Below, piece by piece: positions 1 to 8,428 of a stretch of DNA of 56,079 nt (positions within the stretch are counted from its first letter, which is position 1; each line of letters opens with the position of its first letter). The notes under the pieces are model-generated. The model was not told the origin of the DNA, made no database searches, and saw only the letters and a list, made by a program, of their open reading frames with translations. Location of the stretch: positions 522 to 56,600 of the forward strand of contig JAGWAS010000012.1 of assembly GCA_021296235.1 (NCBI GenBank), read 5' to 3'. The translations under genes and the position numbers were made by a program. Origin of the DNA: Paracoccaceae bacterium. Its GTDB lineage: Bacteria; Pseudomonadota; Alphaproteobacteria; Rhodobacterales; Rhodobacteraceae.

Positions 1-614
1 ACGAATACTATCGCGCGTGGGCTTTGGCCGGTATCGCCGCCGCACAGGCCACGGCGGGGGACTCTGGGGGGGCAACCGCAACCCTCGCCAGCGCGCTGCA
101 AACGGTCGAGGGCATCGACGACGGTGAAGAGCGCGGGGGGACTTTGGTCATGGTCACTATCGCCAAGGCACAGGCCGTGGCGGGAGATATCACGGGCGCG
201 CTGCAAACGGCCGAGGGTGTGGACGACAATGGGTTCCGCGCGAGCTCTTTGGCCGATATCGCCATGGCACAGGCGAGGGCGGGGGATATCACGGGCGCGC
301 TGCAAACGGCCAAGGGTGTGGACGACGAATCCTTTCGCGCGATAGCTTTGGCCGGTATCGCCGCCGAACAGGCCACGGCGGGAGATATCACGGGAGCGCT
401 GCAAACGGCCAAGGGCATCGACGACGAATCCTTTCGCGCGTGGGCTTTGGCCGGTATCGCCGTTGCACAGGCCACGGCGGGGGACTCTGGGGAGGCAACC
501 GCAACCCTCGCAAGCGCGGTGCAAATGGCCCAGGGAATCGACGACGGGTGGAAACGCGCATGGGCTTTGGCCGGAATATTCAATGAACTTTGCGTGACCG
601 GATTCTGTGACTGA
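1..614 (+). CDS. Tandem-repeat (TPR/Sel1-like) protein, 5' end outside window
   Basis: The reading frame is already open at the left edge, so only the C-terminal ~203 residues are present. They form a regular 33-residue repeat, each unit carrying GDITGALQTA, a (G/V)(I/V)DD turn, FRA and an alanine-rich (A)LAGIA helix. This helix-turn-helix spacing suggests an alpha-solenoid of TPR or Sel1 type, a fold that usually binds proteins. At DNA level the units at about 183-281, 282-380 and 381-479 are 99 bp apart and nearly identical, pointing to recent duplication or gene conversion. The last unit degenerates before a short GFCD tail. The first and last units carry an insert (ATATLASA) that the middle ones lack. 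No catalytic motif is visible and the function is unknown. Confidence 0.75.
   Translation, partial: EYYRAWALAGIAAAQATAGDSGGATATLASALQTVEGIDDGEERGGTLVMVTIAKAQAVAGDITGALQTAEGVDDNGFRASSLADIAMAQARAGDITGALQTAKGVDDESFRAIALAGIAAEQATAGDITGALQTAKGIDDESFRAWALAGIAVAQATAGDSGEATATLASAVQMAQGIDDGWKRAWALAGIFNELCVTGFCD
183..479 (+). repeat. Three 99-bp tandem repeats inside the coding region
   Basis: Three consecutive copies begin with (g/a)gatatcacggg(c/a)gcgctgc at about 183, 282 and 381. Copies two and three differ at only a few bases. The period is a multiple of three and matches the 33-residue protein repeat, so copy number can change without breaking the frame. Confidence 0.8.
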
Positions 615-1427
615 AGAGGACGGACATTTACAGTAATTCTAATTTTCAATTGTCGTGATTTCAGGCCACTTTTTTTGTGCCCCACAGGCCTCATCGGTTG
701 GCAAGAATTCAATGCAGAGACACTGATTCGTTCCGTAGTTCGGTGCATATCCGGGCCACAAAACGCCTAATCAGGGACGGGTGCATCATTGCGGTAAGAA
801 CCTAACCGGCCATTCCGCGAAGTGTTCTTTTGCCATTGAGCCCGGAATTCCGTTTTCCGATAATTCGGACGCGCGTGCATCGCACCCAGTCAACACGGAG
901 ACCCGGAAATTGAAAATGGATCGACAGGAGCCCGCACGTAAGCGGCCACTCCGCAAGGAGCGACCGGCAGTGTCGTACTCCAGAACCGATTGCGCAGGGG
1001 GCGTCCACATACGACTTCCAAGAGTATCGAAAAATCCCTCAGTTCAATCCCGGTAAGTTACCCATATTACCGTTGCACAATCCAAGTGCCTGCATTCATT
1101 GATTTTTCATGACACCCGCATTCGGCCCTGTCTGTAGCCACAATCGGATCGAAATCGACCGGATTCTACTTCGCGGGCGCTGAGAGCATCTATTGCCGAT
1201 TCTGCTGCCCGACTTAACACTCTCAATGATGTTGGCATGGCAGAACGATCAGATTGCTTCAGATTCTTGCCGGTCAGTTTGGCTTGGCTGTTGGTTGGTG
1301 GTTTGGGGATCACTCAAACAGCTACTATCTCACCGTATACCTAAATCCCTTTGATATTGGCCGCGGCTTGGCCCAAGGAAAAGGCTGTGATTCCATGTCA
1401 ACTTAGTCAGACGAAGGGAAATGACCG
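615..1427. other. Gene-free stretch of about 0.8 kb
   Basis: No open frame here resembles a known protein. The longest, 781-1056 on the plus strand, has no ribosome binding site and a composition typical of chance frames. No tRNA or strong hairpin is seen. The end of the stretch carries the ribosome binding site of the next gene (gaaggga, about 1415-1421). Confidence 0.5.
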
Positions 1428-2426
1428 ATGACAAATGGCAACTTGACGAGTTTCGATAAACTCATGCTTCAGAGCCTTTACTGGTGGGATATCGCTACCT
1501 TTTTCCGTTGTCCGGTAGAGCGAGACCCCAACAATTGCGACATCGCTCTGGTCGGGGTGCCACATTCAACAGGCAATGGAACCACCGAGCGGGACCAGCA
1601 TCTGGGTCCCAGAGCCGTTCGAGGTGTCTCGCCAATGGCACGGCGCGTGCACATGGAGTACGGGATCGACCCGTGGGATTGCGCGCGAATTTGCGACATG
1701 GGCGACGTGCCCATGCCGGAGGCCAACGACAACGAGGCAAGCATTGAACGCATATCTGAGTTCTTTCGTGCAATCGACAAGGCCGGAGCGCGACCGGTCT
1801 CGGTCGGCGGTGACCACTCTGTTACCGGGGCCATTGTGCAAGCCATTGCCGGTAAGGGAGCGCGCCTGACAGACGGAAAGAAGGCCGTATTTTTGCATTT
1901 TGATGCTCATACCGATGCCTACGAGCACGTTCCGCACTTTCTTGGGGCAAGGAAATCCGCAGCTCATTGGGCAAGTTACCTTGTGCACAACGGGCATATT
2001 GACGCCAGACACAGTGTGCAGATCGGCATGCGAGGCAATCCTCGATCCCTTGACTGGCTCAAGCCAAGCGAAGAGCTCGGCTACACAGTGATTTCAATGG
2101 AGCAGTACCGCGAGATGGGTGCCAATCAAACGATTGATCTCATTCTTGAACGCATTGGTGATGCACCGCTCTACATCACTTTCGACCTGGATTGCCTTGA
2201 TCCAACCGTGGCCCCGGGTGTCTCCAACCTCGAAGCAGGGTGCGAGGGATTTCGGATCGACGAGGTCATGCGTCTTCTGCGTTCCGTGCGTGGCAAGAAT
2301 ATTATCGGCGGTGACTTGGTGTGCCTCATGCCGACCAAGGATCATCCGAACATGATAACATCGCATACTGCATCAGCGATTATGTTTGAGATTATCAGCT
2401 TGTTGGCCGACAATTTTCGGGAATAG
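1428..2426 (+). CDS. Agmatinase/arginase-family guanidino hydrolase (ureohydrolase)
   Basis: A 332-residue member of the arginase-agmatinase-guanidinobutyrase superfamily, which uses two manganese ions to hydrolyse a guanidino group to urea and an amine. All six metal ligands can be read: H130 in GGDHS, D159, H161 and D163 in DAHTD, and D253 and D255 in TFDLDCLDP. Length is normal for agmatinases. A gaaggga ribosome binding site lies about 7 bp before the ATG. It is convergent with the ABC permease gene, with only 16 bp between the stops. Together with the deiminase-fold enzyme and the betaine-type importer it suggests uptake and breakdown of a guanidino compound. The exact substrate (agmatine, guanidinobutyrate, guanidinopropionate, guanidine or other) cannot be read from the sequence. 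Confidence 0.88.
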   Translation: MTNGNLTSFDKLMLQSLYWWDIATFFRCPVERDPNNCDIALVGVPHSTGNGTTERDQHLGPRAVRGVSPMARRVHMEYGIDPWDCARICDMGDVPMPEANDNEASIERISEFFRAIDKAGARPVSVGGDHSVTGAIVQAIAGKGARLTDGKKAVFLHFDAHTDAYEHVPHFLGARKSAAHWASYLVHNGHIDARHSVQIGMRGNPRSLDWLKPSEELGYTVISMEQYREMGANQTIDLILERIGDAPLYITFDLDCLDPTVAPGVSNLEAGCEGFRIDEVMRLLRSVRGKNIIGGDLVCLMPTKDHPNMITSHTASAIMFEIISLLADNFRE

Positions 2427-2442
2427 CGCAAGGATATGTCAA

Positions 2443-3999
2443 TCACCCGGCTTTGTGACGCGCAGTGGAGCGCTTGTAATGTCCCTGAACAATGCGATCG
2501 ATGACCATGGCGCAGAACAGGATCGCCAGTCCGGCCAACATCCCTTGGCCCTTGGCCGCGTACTGGAGTGCAACCAGCACATCCTGGCCCAAGCCCTTGG
2601 CTCCGATGAGCGATGCGATCACAACCATCGAAAGGCACATTAAGATGGTCTGATTAATTCCGGTCATTATCGACGGCATTGCGAGTGGAAACTCAATGTC
2701 CTTCAGCAATGTCCACCGGGTGCAGCCAAACGCCGTTGCGGCTTCCTTTGTGCTCTCGGGCACGCCACGGATGCCCAACGCTGTAAGGCGTATGACCGGC
2801 GGCATTCCAAACACGAGCGTCGCAAGAACGCCCGGCGGCTTGCCGGTGCCAAAAAAGGCAATGATCGGGATAAGATATACGAATGCCGGCATTGTTTGCA
2901 TGAAATCAAGTACCGGCAAGGCTGCGTTGTAGGCCTTTGAGCTCTTTCCAAACCAGATGCCAAGCGGAATCCCAAGCAGGACGCACAAGAACGCAGCGGC
3001 ACCGAGCAGGGAAACCGTTACCATGCTGGTTTCCCAGAGGCCGAACAGAGCCAGGTAGGCGAGCGCAGCGGCGGTGAACACCGCGACGCGGGGACCCGCC
3101 AGCCGCCACGCGACAACGATGATGACTGTCATGACGACCGGCCATGGTGTTTCCACAAGAACGGTCTCCAGCCCGTCCAAGATGGTCCTAATTGTGACGA
3201 CGACACCGTCGAAGACACCGGCGCCCTTGATCGACAACCAATCGAAGCCTGCGTCAAGCCACTTGGACACGGGTGAAAAGTAAAGATCCTTGCCGATCGG
3301 CAAACCCGCAATGTAGGGTTCCAGGGCAGGATCAATCTTGCCGATTGTGAAGCGGTAGAGCGTGAGCGGAACGATTGCCAGCCAAAGCAAGAAAGAAAGG
3401 CCGGCCCTCGTCCAGCTGGTTCCCGCTGCCGTTCCGGCTGGATTTGCTCTCCAACTCAGATATTGCTTTTCATAGCTCACATTGGCGTAGAAGCCTTGCA
3501 TTACGCGCAGGCAGATCAGCAGAGCAAGACCGATGAGAAGTATTGTCGTTGCCCCCTCCGCCGCGAGCGCGGCTTCTGCGGCGACTTGATCGGCGATCTG
3601 GTTTAGGTTCTGCGCACGATTCAAGAACGACTCGGCATCCGCGTCGCCGGCAAGTTTCGCAGCTTCGTACTTTTCCATGAATTCGCCGGACTTAAGGTTG
3701 AGCCGCTCCAACCGGGCCAGTTGATCTGCCCCAAGGTCTCCCCACCAGCCCCTGCCAATCTGGACAAGTGCAAGCACGTCAAGGACCAAAAACGTCCAAA
3801 AGTACCCCCACAGCCCGCGGGATGCCCCCCAGAATGGGCCTGCAAGAGCAGCGCTCAGATTCCAGGACCAAGGAAATCTGGTCGCTGATTGGATTTTTTC
3901 GAATTCCCGATTGTAATATTCCTGTCGGATCCCCACAAAATCGCCGATCGAACTTGTAAGTGTGCCAGCTTCCCCGGAATGTTCTGTCTGTTTCATCAA
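2443..3999 (-). CDS. Glycine betaine/proline-type ABC transporter permease (ProW family) with long N-terminal region
   Basis: A 518-residue inner-membrane protein. The C-terminal ~250 residues are a BPD_transp_1 permease domain of the ProW type, with the cytoplasmic EAA-like loop (about KEAATAFGCTRWTLLKDIEFP) that docks on the ATPase. The N-terminal half is unusual: an amphipathic/hydrophobic segment (FPWSWNLSAALAGPFWGA), one TM helix, an Ala/Glu-rich soluble stretch at about residues 85-150, then further TM helices before the transport core. Plain ProW proteins are about 280-350 residues. It overlaps the upstream ATPase gene by 4 bp, so the two are translationally coupled. It should carry the cargo delivered by the binding protein at 6362-7318. 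Confidence 0.85.
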   Translation of the reverse strand: MMKQTEHSGEAGTLTSSIGDFVGIRQEYYNREFEKIQSATRFPWSWNLSAALAGPFWGASRGLWGYFWTFLVLDVLALVQIGRGWWGDLGADQLARLERLNLKSGEFMEKYEAAKLAGDADAESFLNRAQNLNQIADQVAAEAALAAEGATTILLIGLALLICLRVMQGFYANVSYEKQYLSWRANPAGTAAGTSWTRAGLSFLLWLAIVPLTLYRFTIGKIDPALEPYIAGLPIGKDLYFSPVSKWLDAGFDWLSIKGAGVFDGVVVTIRTILDGLETVLVETPWPVVMTVIIVVAWRLAGPRVAVFTAAALAYLALFGLWETSMVTVSLLGAAAFLCVLLGIPLGIWFGKSSKAYNAALPVLDFMQTMPAFVYLIPIIAFFGTGKPPGVLATLVFGMPPVIRLTALGIRGVPESTKEAATAFGCTRWTLLKDIEFPLAMPSIMTGINQTILMCLSMVVIASLIGAKGLGQDVLVALQYAAKGQGMLAGLAILFCAMVIDRIVQGHYKRSTARHKAG

Positions 4000-5060
4000 T
4001 TGTCACCCCCCTTTATTCCCTTGAGAAGCACACTCTTGTTTATGACCCCTACATCTGTGCCATCGTGAGTTATCACAATGGGCTGATCGGTCGTGGTGGA
4101 TATGTCAATTAGACCGCTGAGGTCGGTATCGTGCGAAACCCTGGGTGCATGTTCCAGATCATCACCCGCATGTGGTCGATAGTCCTCAATGCGCTCCATT
4201 ATTGAATGGGCGTATATGAGCTTCAGCGTGGAAATGCCTTCCACGAAGTCCCGCACATAGTCATCAATGGGGTTCGTGACGATCTCTTCGGGGGTGCCTA
4301 TCTGGACGATACGTCCGTCCTTCATGATGGCAATACGGCTGCCAATGCGAATGGCCTCGTCCAGATCGTGTGTGATGAAGACCGTGGTCTTGTTCAAGTC
4401 GGCCGAAAGCGCCATGAACTGCTCTTGAAGCTGACGTCGGATCAACGGATCCAGCGCGGAGAACGGTTCATCCATCAACAATATCTCGGGGTCTGAAGCA
4501 AGTGCTCGCGCAAGGCCAACCCGCTGCTGCATGCCACCCGAGAGTTCGCTGGGAAAACGATCCTCGTAACCGTCAAGATTGACTAAGCTTAGGCAGCGTT
4601 GAGAAACCTCCCAGCGCTTTGATTTTGGCTGACCTTGTACCTGCAGCGGGAACGCAACATTGTCACGGACCGTACGGTGCGGAAACAATGCCATATGCTG
4701 GAACACCATGCCGATCTGAGCGGCGCGCAATTTTCTCAACTTGTCTCCGCCGAGTGCCAGCACATCCAGTCCGAGAACTTCGATTTGACCGGAGGTGGGT
4801 TCGATCAATCGGTTGATGTGCCTGACCATGGTTGACTTGCCCGAACCGGACAAACCCATGACGCAAAAGATCTCACCGCGCGGGACTTCGAATGAACAAT
4901 CCGCGATACCGACCACGCATCCGAATTCCTCAAGAACCTGTGCTTTGCTGATGCCGCTCTCGTTGATTGCCCGCATCGCTTCTTCGATCCGTGTGCCAAA
5001 TATCTTCCACACGCCCTGCAATTTGATGACTGGTTCACTCAACGGATCTACCTCCTGCAA
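3996..5060 (-). CDS. proV: Glycine betaine/proline-type ABC transporter ATP-binding protein
   Basis: A 354-residue ATPase of the ProV/OpuAA subfamily. It has Walker A GLSGSGKST, the signature LSGGMQQR, Walker B ILLMDEPFSALD and the switch His in FITHD. The N-terminal extension before the Walker A (KIFGTRIEEAMRAINESG) is typical of ProV. The C-terminal ~80 residues after the VRDFVEGI linker correspond to a CBS-like regulatory tail, which in osmoregulatory OpuA/ProV transporters senses ionic strength or nucleotides; here only the second half looks well preserved (IVITHDGTDVGVINKSVLL). It is the first gene of the minus-strand pair and is divergent from the deiminase gene at 5192. Confidence 0.9.
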   Translation of the reverse strand: MQEVDPLSEPVIKLQGVWKIFGTRIEEAMRAINESGISKAQVLEEFGCVVGIADCSFEVPRGEIFCVMGLSGSGKSTMVRHINRLIEPTSGQIEVLGLDVLALGGDKLRKLRAAQIGMVFQHMALFPHRTVRDNVAFPLQVQGQPKSKRWEVSQRCLSLVNLDGYEDRFPSELSGGMQQRVGLARALASDPEILLMDEPFSALDPLIRRQLQEQFMALSADLNKTTVFITHDLDEAIRIGSRIAIMKDGRIVQIGTPEEIVTNPIDDYVRDFVEGISTLKLIYAHSIMERIEDYRPHAGDDLEHAPRVSHDTDLSGLIDISTTTDQPIVITHDGTDVGVINKSVLLKGIKGGDN

Positions 5061-5191
5061 AGTTGGTATGCGAGTTCTTGCCTTTTCGCGTGCAATTTTT
5101 GTTTGGCGTGTTGTTCAGGCTTTGAAGCTAGCGCGAATTGTTGGATAGGTGATAAAATGTTGGTCAAATCAAAGCTTAGGACAGAACAAAC

Positions 5192-6085
5192 ATGAACGCC
5201 ATCACATTCGAGCCGAAACGTTGGGGCATTCCGAATGACTACGGTCCGCTCAAGGACGTGCTCCTTGGCACGCCTTCCCATTATCGTTGGATTGATGCGG
5301 GCCCGATCACGATGCGGACTCTGAACAACCAGGAGCACACAGGCTTCGAGTTCAACCTTCAGACAGCCATGGCACAGCACGCCGAGATGGTTTCGGTCTT
5401 CGAGTCGAACGGTGTTAACTGCCATTATCTTGACGCGGATGAGGTGCTTCACCGGAACTTCTTCGCGCGCGATTCGAGTGCCATGAGCCCTTGGGGTGCT
5501 CTCATTTGTCACATGCAACTCAAGAGCCGGCGCGCCGACTATGTAACCGCGATCCGCTTCTATCAGGAAAACGAAATCCCAATCTGGCGCTATGCCACCG
5601 CCGGTCATTTCGAAGGTGGTGACTTCAACATACTGGAGCCGGGATTCGTGCTGATTGGTTATTGTGGTGAACGCTCCGAGCGTGCGGGCTCGGAACAGGT
5701 CGCTCAGTGGGTGCGCGAACAAGGATGGGAGGCTGTGGTGGCGCCCATTTCGCGCGATTTTGTCCACATGGACGGCTTGGTGGTGCCGCTTGCACCCAAG
5801 TTGCTCGTGGCTTGTGTCGACGCAATGGAAGAATGGCTTGTGGAGCTTCTTCGAGGGCGCGGTTTTGAGTTCGTGGAGGTCGGCTACGCGGAAGCCAAGA
5901 ACTTGGGTGTCAACTTGGTGTCTCTTGGCAACGACCGGGTGCTCTCAATGCGAAGTTCACGAGATCTGAACGCACGGATGAGGGCGCTGGGTTTTGAGGT
6001 TTTCGATCCTGAAATGTCGATGTTCACTCTGGGCGGTGGCGGCGTTCACTGTCTGAGTCAGGCCCTATGCAGGGAAGAGGCCTGA
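5192..6085 (+). CDS. Deiminase/amidinotransferase-fold enzyme (dimethylargininase-like)
   Basis: A 297-residue protein of the guanidino-modifying pentein fold (arginine deiminase, DDAH, agmatine deiminase, glycine amidinotransferase). The expected catalytic set is in place: guanidinium-binding D94 (FARDSS), E141 in HFEGGD, H192 and D194 in HMDG, and the nucleophile C287 in GGGGVHCLSQ near the C-terminus. Length and the short HCLSQAL ending fit the DDAH/amidinotransferase-like subgroup better than classical arginine deiminase (~410 residues). Depending on substrate it would release ammonia or an alkylamine, or transfer an amidino group. The start follows aggaca about 8 bp upstream. Context with the ureohydrolase and betaine-type ABC system supports catabolism of a methylated or modified guanidino compound, which is an inference. 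Confidence 0.82.
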   Translation: MNAITFEPKRWGIPNDYGPLKDVLLGTPSHYRWIDAGPITMRTLNNQEHTGFEFNLQTAMAQHAEMVSVFESNGVNCHYLDADEVLHRNFFARDSSAMSPWGALICHMQLKSRRADYVTAIRFYQENEIPIWRYATAGHFEGGDFNILEPGFVLIGYCGERSERAGSEQVAQWVREQGWEAVVAPISRDFVHMDGLVVPLAPKLLVACVDAMEEWLVELLRGRGFEFVEVGYAEAKNLGVNLVSLGNDRVLSMRSSRDLNARMRALGFEVFDPEMSMFTLGGGGVHCLSQALCREEA

Positions 6086-6149
6086 ACGGAAGGAATAACT
6101 GGCCCATGACCAAGTCTTGGGCGGCGGCTTCCCGCAGCTTCTGTACCAA

Positions 6150-6182
6150 AAAAATGATGGGAGCCTGCCATGGCAGGCTCCC
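6150..6182 (-). terminator. Strong intrinsic terminator for the binding-protein gene
   Basis: Positions 6159-6182 are a perfect 24-bp palindrome, folding as a 10-bp GC-rich stem with a CATG loop. Read on the minus strand it is followed by atcattttttt (6150-6158 as A-rich plus strand). This is the layout of a rho-independent terminator for the minus-strand gene ending at 6362. It may also help stop plus-strand transcription from the deiminase gene, although no T-run follows on that side. Confidence 0.8.
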
Positions 6183-6361
6183 ACTGCGCAACGGTGCGCC
6201 CGGCTGTCGACCTGAGCATGCTCAATGACGAAGAGTCGTCAGTTTCATGCCACTTACTTGTGCGCCGGGTTCAGCCAATCGAATTTCTTGCACCACCTCC
6301 CGCCGAGTTCGCGCCCGACTTGAGAATCACGATCATTGGCGCCGCCGCAACCGACGTCGGA

Positions 6362-7318
6362 CTACTGCATCCAAGAATCCACCAACTCGGAGTTTTCCTC
6401 CGCCCATGATTTGGCGAATTCGGCCGCATCCATCTTCTCAACAACCAGAGCGTAGGTCATGTCCGAAACCAAATCGGTGGTCAGCCTGACATTGCTCAGC
6501 AATTCCGCAGCTTCCGGATGACTTTCCTCAAGTGCTGTCGCGTAGTGCACATGCAGATAGGCCAAATCCCAGGCGACCGGAGCGCTGGAGTTTTCCAGCC
6601 ATTGCGGATCGTCCGTGGGTTGGATCACATTCCACTTGGAAGCATCGTATGCAGGCTCATCAAGAATCACCAGATCGTGCAGCGCAAACATCTGGTTTGG
6701 GGTGTAGCAATAGAATACGTGATCCATGTCCTTCGCCACTGCGGAATCGACATTTGCCATTGCAAGCGTCTCGTCCATTTCCAGCAACTCCATGGTCTCG
6801 TCGTAACCGTAGCTCTTGGCACGGATTTTCTCGATGTTTGTCGAAGCCCAGCCTGATGCACCAATCCACACTTCACCGCGGCCGTCTCCATCCGTATCGA
6901 AATTCTTCGCCATGTCGGGATCGGACAGATCAGCCACCTCAGAAATTCCGGTGCGCGTGGCGGTCGCTCTTGTTACGCACATTCCCTGAAACGAGGGCAC
7001 GCCATTTGGGTTCATCCTGACGGTGCCTCTGGTGTTGACGAACTTGTCGACCAAGTTCACCTGATTCGGCAGCCAAACCTCTGGGTGCACATGCATGCTG
7101 TTGGAGTCCATCGCCTCGAAAATGACCGGATTGGTGCCGTTTTGGAGTTCCACTTCAAGTCCGAGATTGTCCTCCAGCACAACCTTCAAGATGTTCGCGG
7201 TGGCCGCCGCAGACGGCCAGTTGGGCACACCGACGACCACATCGGCTGCGTGAGCGGAAGAAACGCCTGCAAACAGCAGGGTTGCGCATAGGTTACGGAA
7301 ACAGTTGGTAGTGCTCAT
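6362..7318 (-). CDS. Glycine betaine/proline-type ABC transporter substrate-binding protein
   Basis: A periplasmic binding protein of the OpuAC/ProX family (about 318 residues from the chosen start). I place the start at the ATG at 7318 rather than an in-frame ATG 42 bp upstream, because aaggagc lies 6 bp before it and the protein then opens with a clean signal peptide (MSTTNCFRNLCATLLF... AHA). The mature part opens with VVVGVPNWPSAAATANILK and contains tryptophan-rich stretches (PEVWLPNQ, EVWIGASGWAS) expected for an aromatic box that binds quaternary ammonium or guanidinium ligands. Its gene is separated from the permease/ATPase pair by the plus-strand deiminase gene and has its own promoter and terminator. 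The cargo is likely betaine-like or guanidino-type. Confidence 0.87.
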   Translation of the reverse strand: MSTTNCFRNLCATLLFAGVSSAHAADVVVGVPNWPSAAATANILKVVLEDNLGLEVELQNGTNPVIFEAMDSNSMHVHPEVWLPNQVNLVDKFVNTRGTVRMNPNGVPSFQGMCVTRATATRTGISEVADLSDPDMAKNFDTDGDGRGEVWIGASGWASTNIEKIRAKSYGYDETMELLEMDETLAMANVDSAVAKDMDHVFYCYTPNQMFALHDLVILDEPAYDASKWNVIQPTDDPQWLENSSAPVAWDLAYLHVHYATALEESHPEAAELLSNVRLTTDLVSDMTYALVVEKMDAAEFAKSWAEENSELVDSWMQ

Positions 7319-7376
7319 TGTATGCTCCTTTTGATCGTCAATCGACGACTGCATCGTCATTGTCGCAACTGGATGT

Positions 7377-7404
7377 ACTATATTGCAAAGTCATGAAATG
7401 GCAA
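7377..7404 (-). promoter_or_regulatory. Candidate sigma70-type promoter of the binding-protein gene
   Basis: On the minus strand a TTGCCA (-35, 7399-7404) is followed after 16 bp by TATAGT (-10, 7377-7382). It lies about 60 bp upstream of the ATG at 7318. Match and spacing are good, but there is no experimental support. Confidence 0.4.
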
Positions 7405-8428
7405 ATTTTTTTGCGGTTGTACAGGCGGTTCCCTTTTAACTTTCCCGGCAAGAATCTCCGATGTTGCTCAGCGGCAAATTTGGAGACTCAAGGCGAGTTC
7501 GGAGCAAGAGGCGACGATCCTGCAGGGACACATCTGTAAAGATCCAGACCCTTGACCGCGCTTCCATTTCTGTCGGGACAACAAGGGTAATCAATCCCGG
7601 CACCACTGCTGCGTTTGCAGGAAACGAACATTGGCGACATCCTCAAATTGAACTTTCACCGGTTATTTGGACAGAGCAGCCGACAGGGGACATTTTCGCC
7701 GGGCGGCCGACAGCATCGGCATTTCCGGTCCGCTGAGATCAGTCAAACCTACCCCACCTTGAAACGTCTTGATCAGCGCAGTTTGCCAAGAATTTGGTTT
7801 GAAGTTTCGCCGAAGGGGGCGAACCGGAACGTTGCGCCCCTTAAAGCAGCGGCGGGGTTGCTGAGCCGAAACCGCAATCGAACCAAACAGGAATTGAATC
7901 CGGCGTTGAGCCGAATGCAGGGCAAGTAACGTTCCGGTTGGAGGCAGGCAGAGTTGCCAACGACCAAAATGAGGACTGGCAACAGTGCGATCAGGACAAT
8001 GAACGATGAGCCTTTACGGCGGCGGATCTCATGGGAAAGCAATATTTCTGCTCCGATGAAGTCCGCGAATTTACAGCTCTTGCCTCAAGGCTTCGACATT
8101 GGGCTCTTGAGGCGACCAGGGGCCCAATTGAGGCGGAATCCGAAGGCTTTTCACGACAGAGGCACCGGAAGCTGCCGAACAGCCGAGTCTAGATTTCTGT
8201 CAATATATTTCAATGAGTTGACTTGACACATATGCCAATATGCGGCACTGGCACAACAGGTTGGACGCAAGACACTGACAGCGACATGTTTACCATGACA
8301 ATTCCCACTTCAATATCCTGTTCAAGTCCCGAACCGCTCAGTGCGATCCAACTGAAAGCTCTTGCCGCGATGCCAAAATCTGCAATCCAGATACGTGCTC
8401 AATACCTGATATTTGGCGAACGCACCCA
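7405..8428. other. Long gene-poor region upstream of the polyketide synthase gene
   Basis: About 1 kb with no convincing gene. It contains a 12-bp inverted repeat listed separately. A 69-codon frame beginning with TTG at 8223 ends in an ATGA overlap with the synthase start; it has no ribosome binding site and no recognisable similarity. A minus-strand frame at 7773-8042 carries one hydrophobic stretch but likewise lacks support. The region presumably holds the synthase promoter, which I could not locate with confidence (a TTGACA occurs at 8223-8228 without a good -10). Confidence 0.5.
7822..7939. repeat. 12-bp inverted repeat pair
   Basis: aaccggaacgtt at 7822-7833 and its exact reverse complement aacgttccggtt at 7928-7939, 94 bp apart. 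They could be paired operator half-sites or ends of a small degenerate element. No gene lies between them. Confidence 0.45.

Noticed and set aside
183..479. Repeats as a CRISPR array
   Set aside because: Units are 99 bp, contiguous, coding and without spacers.
7773..8042. 89-codon minus-strand frame with a hydrophobic stretch
   Set aside because: No ribosome binding site, inside a gene-free region, composition typical of a chance frame.
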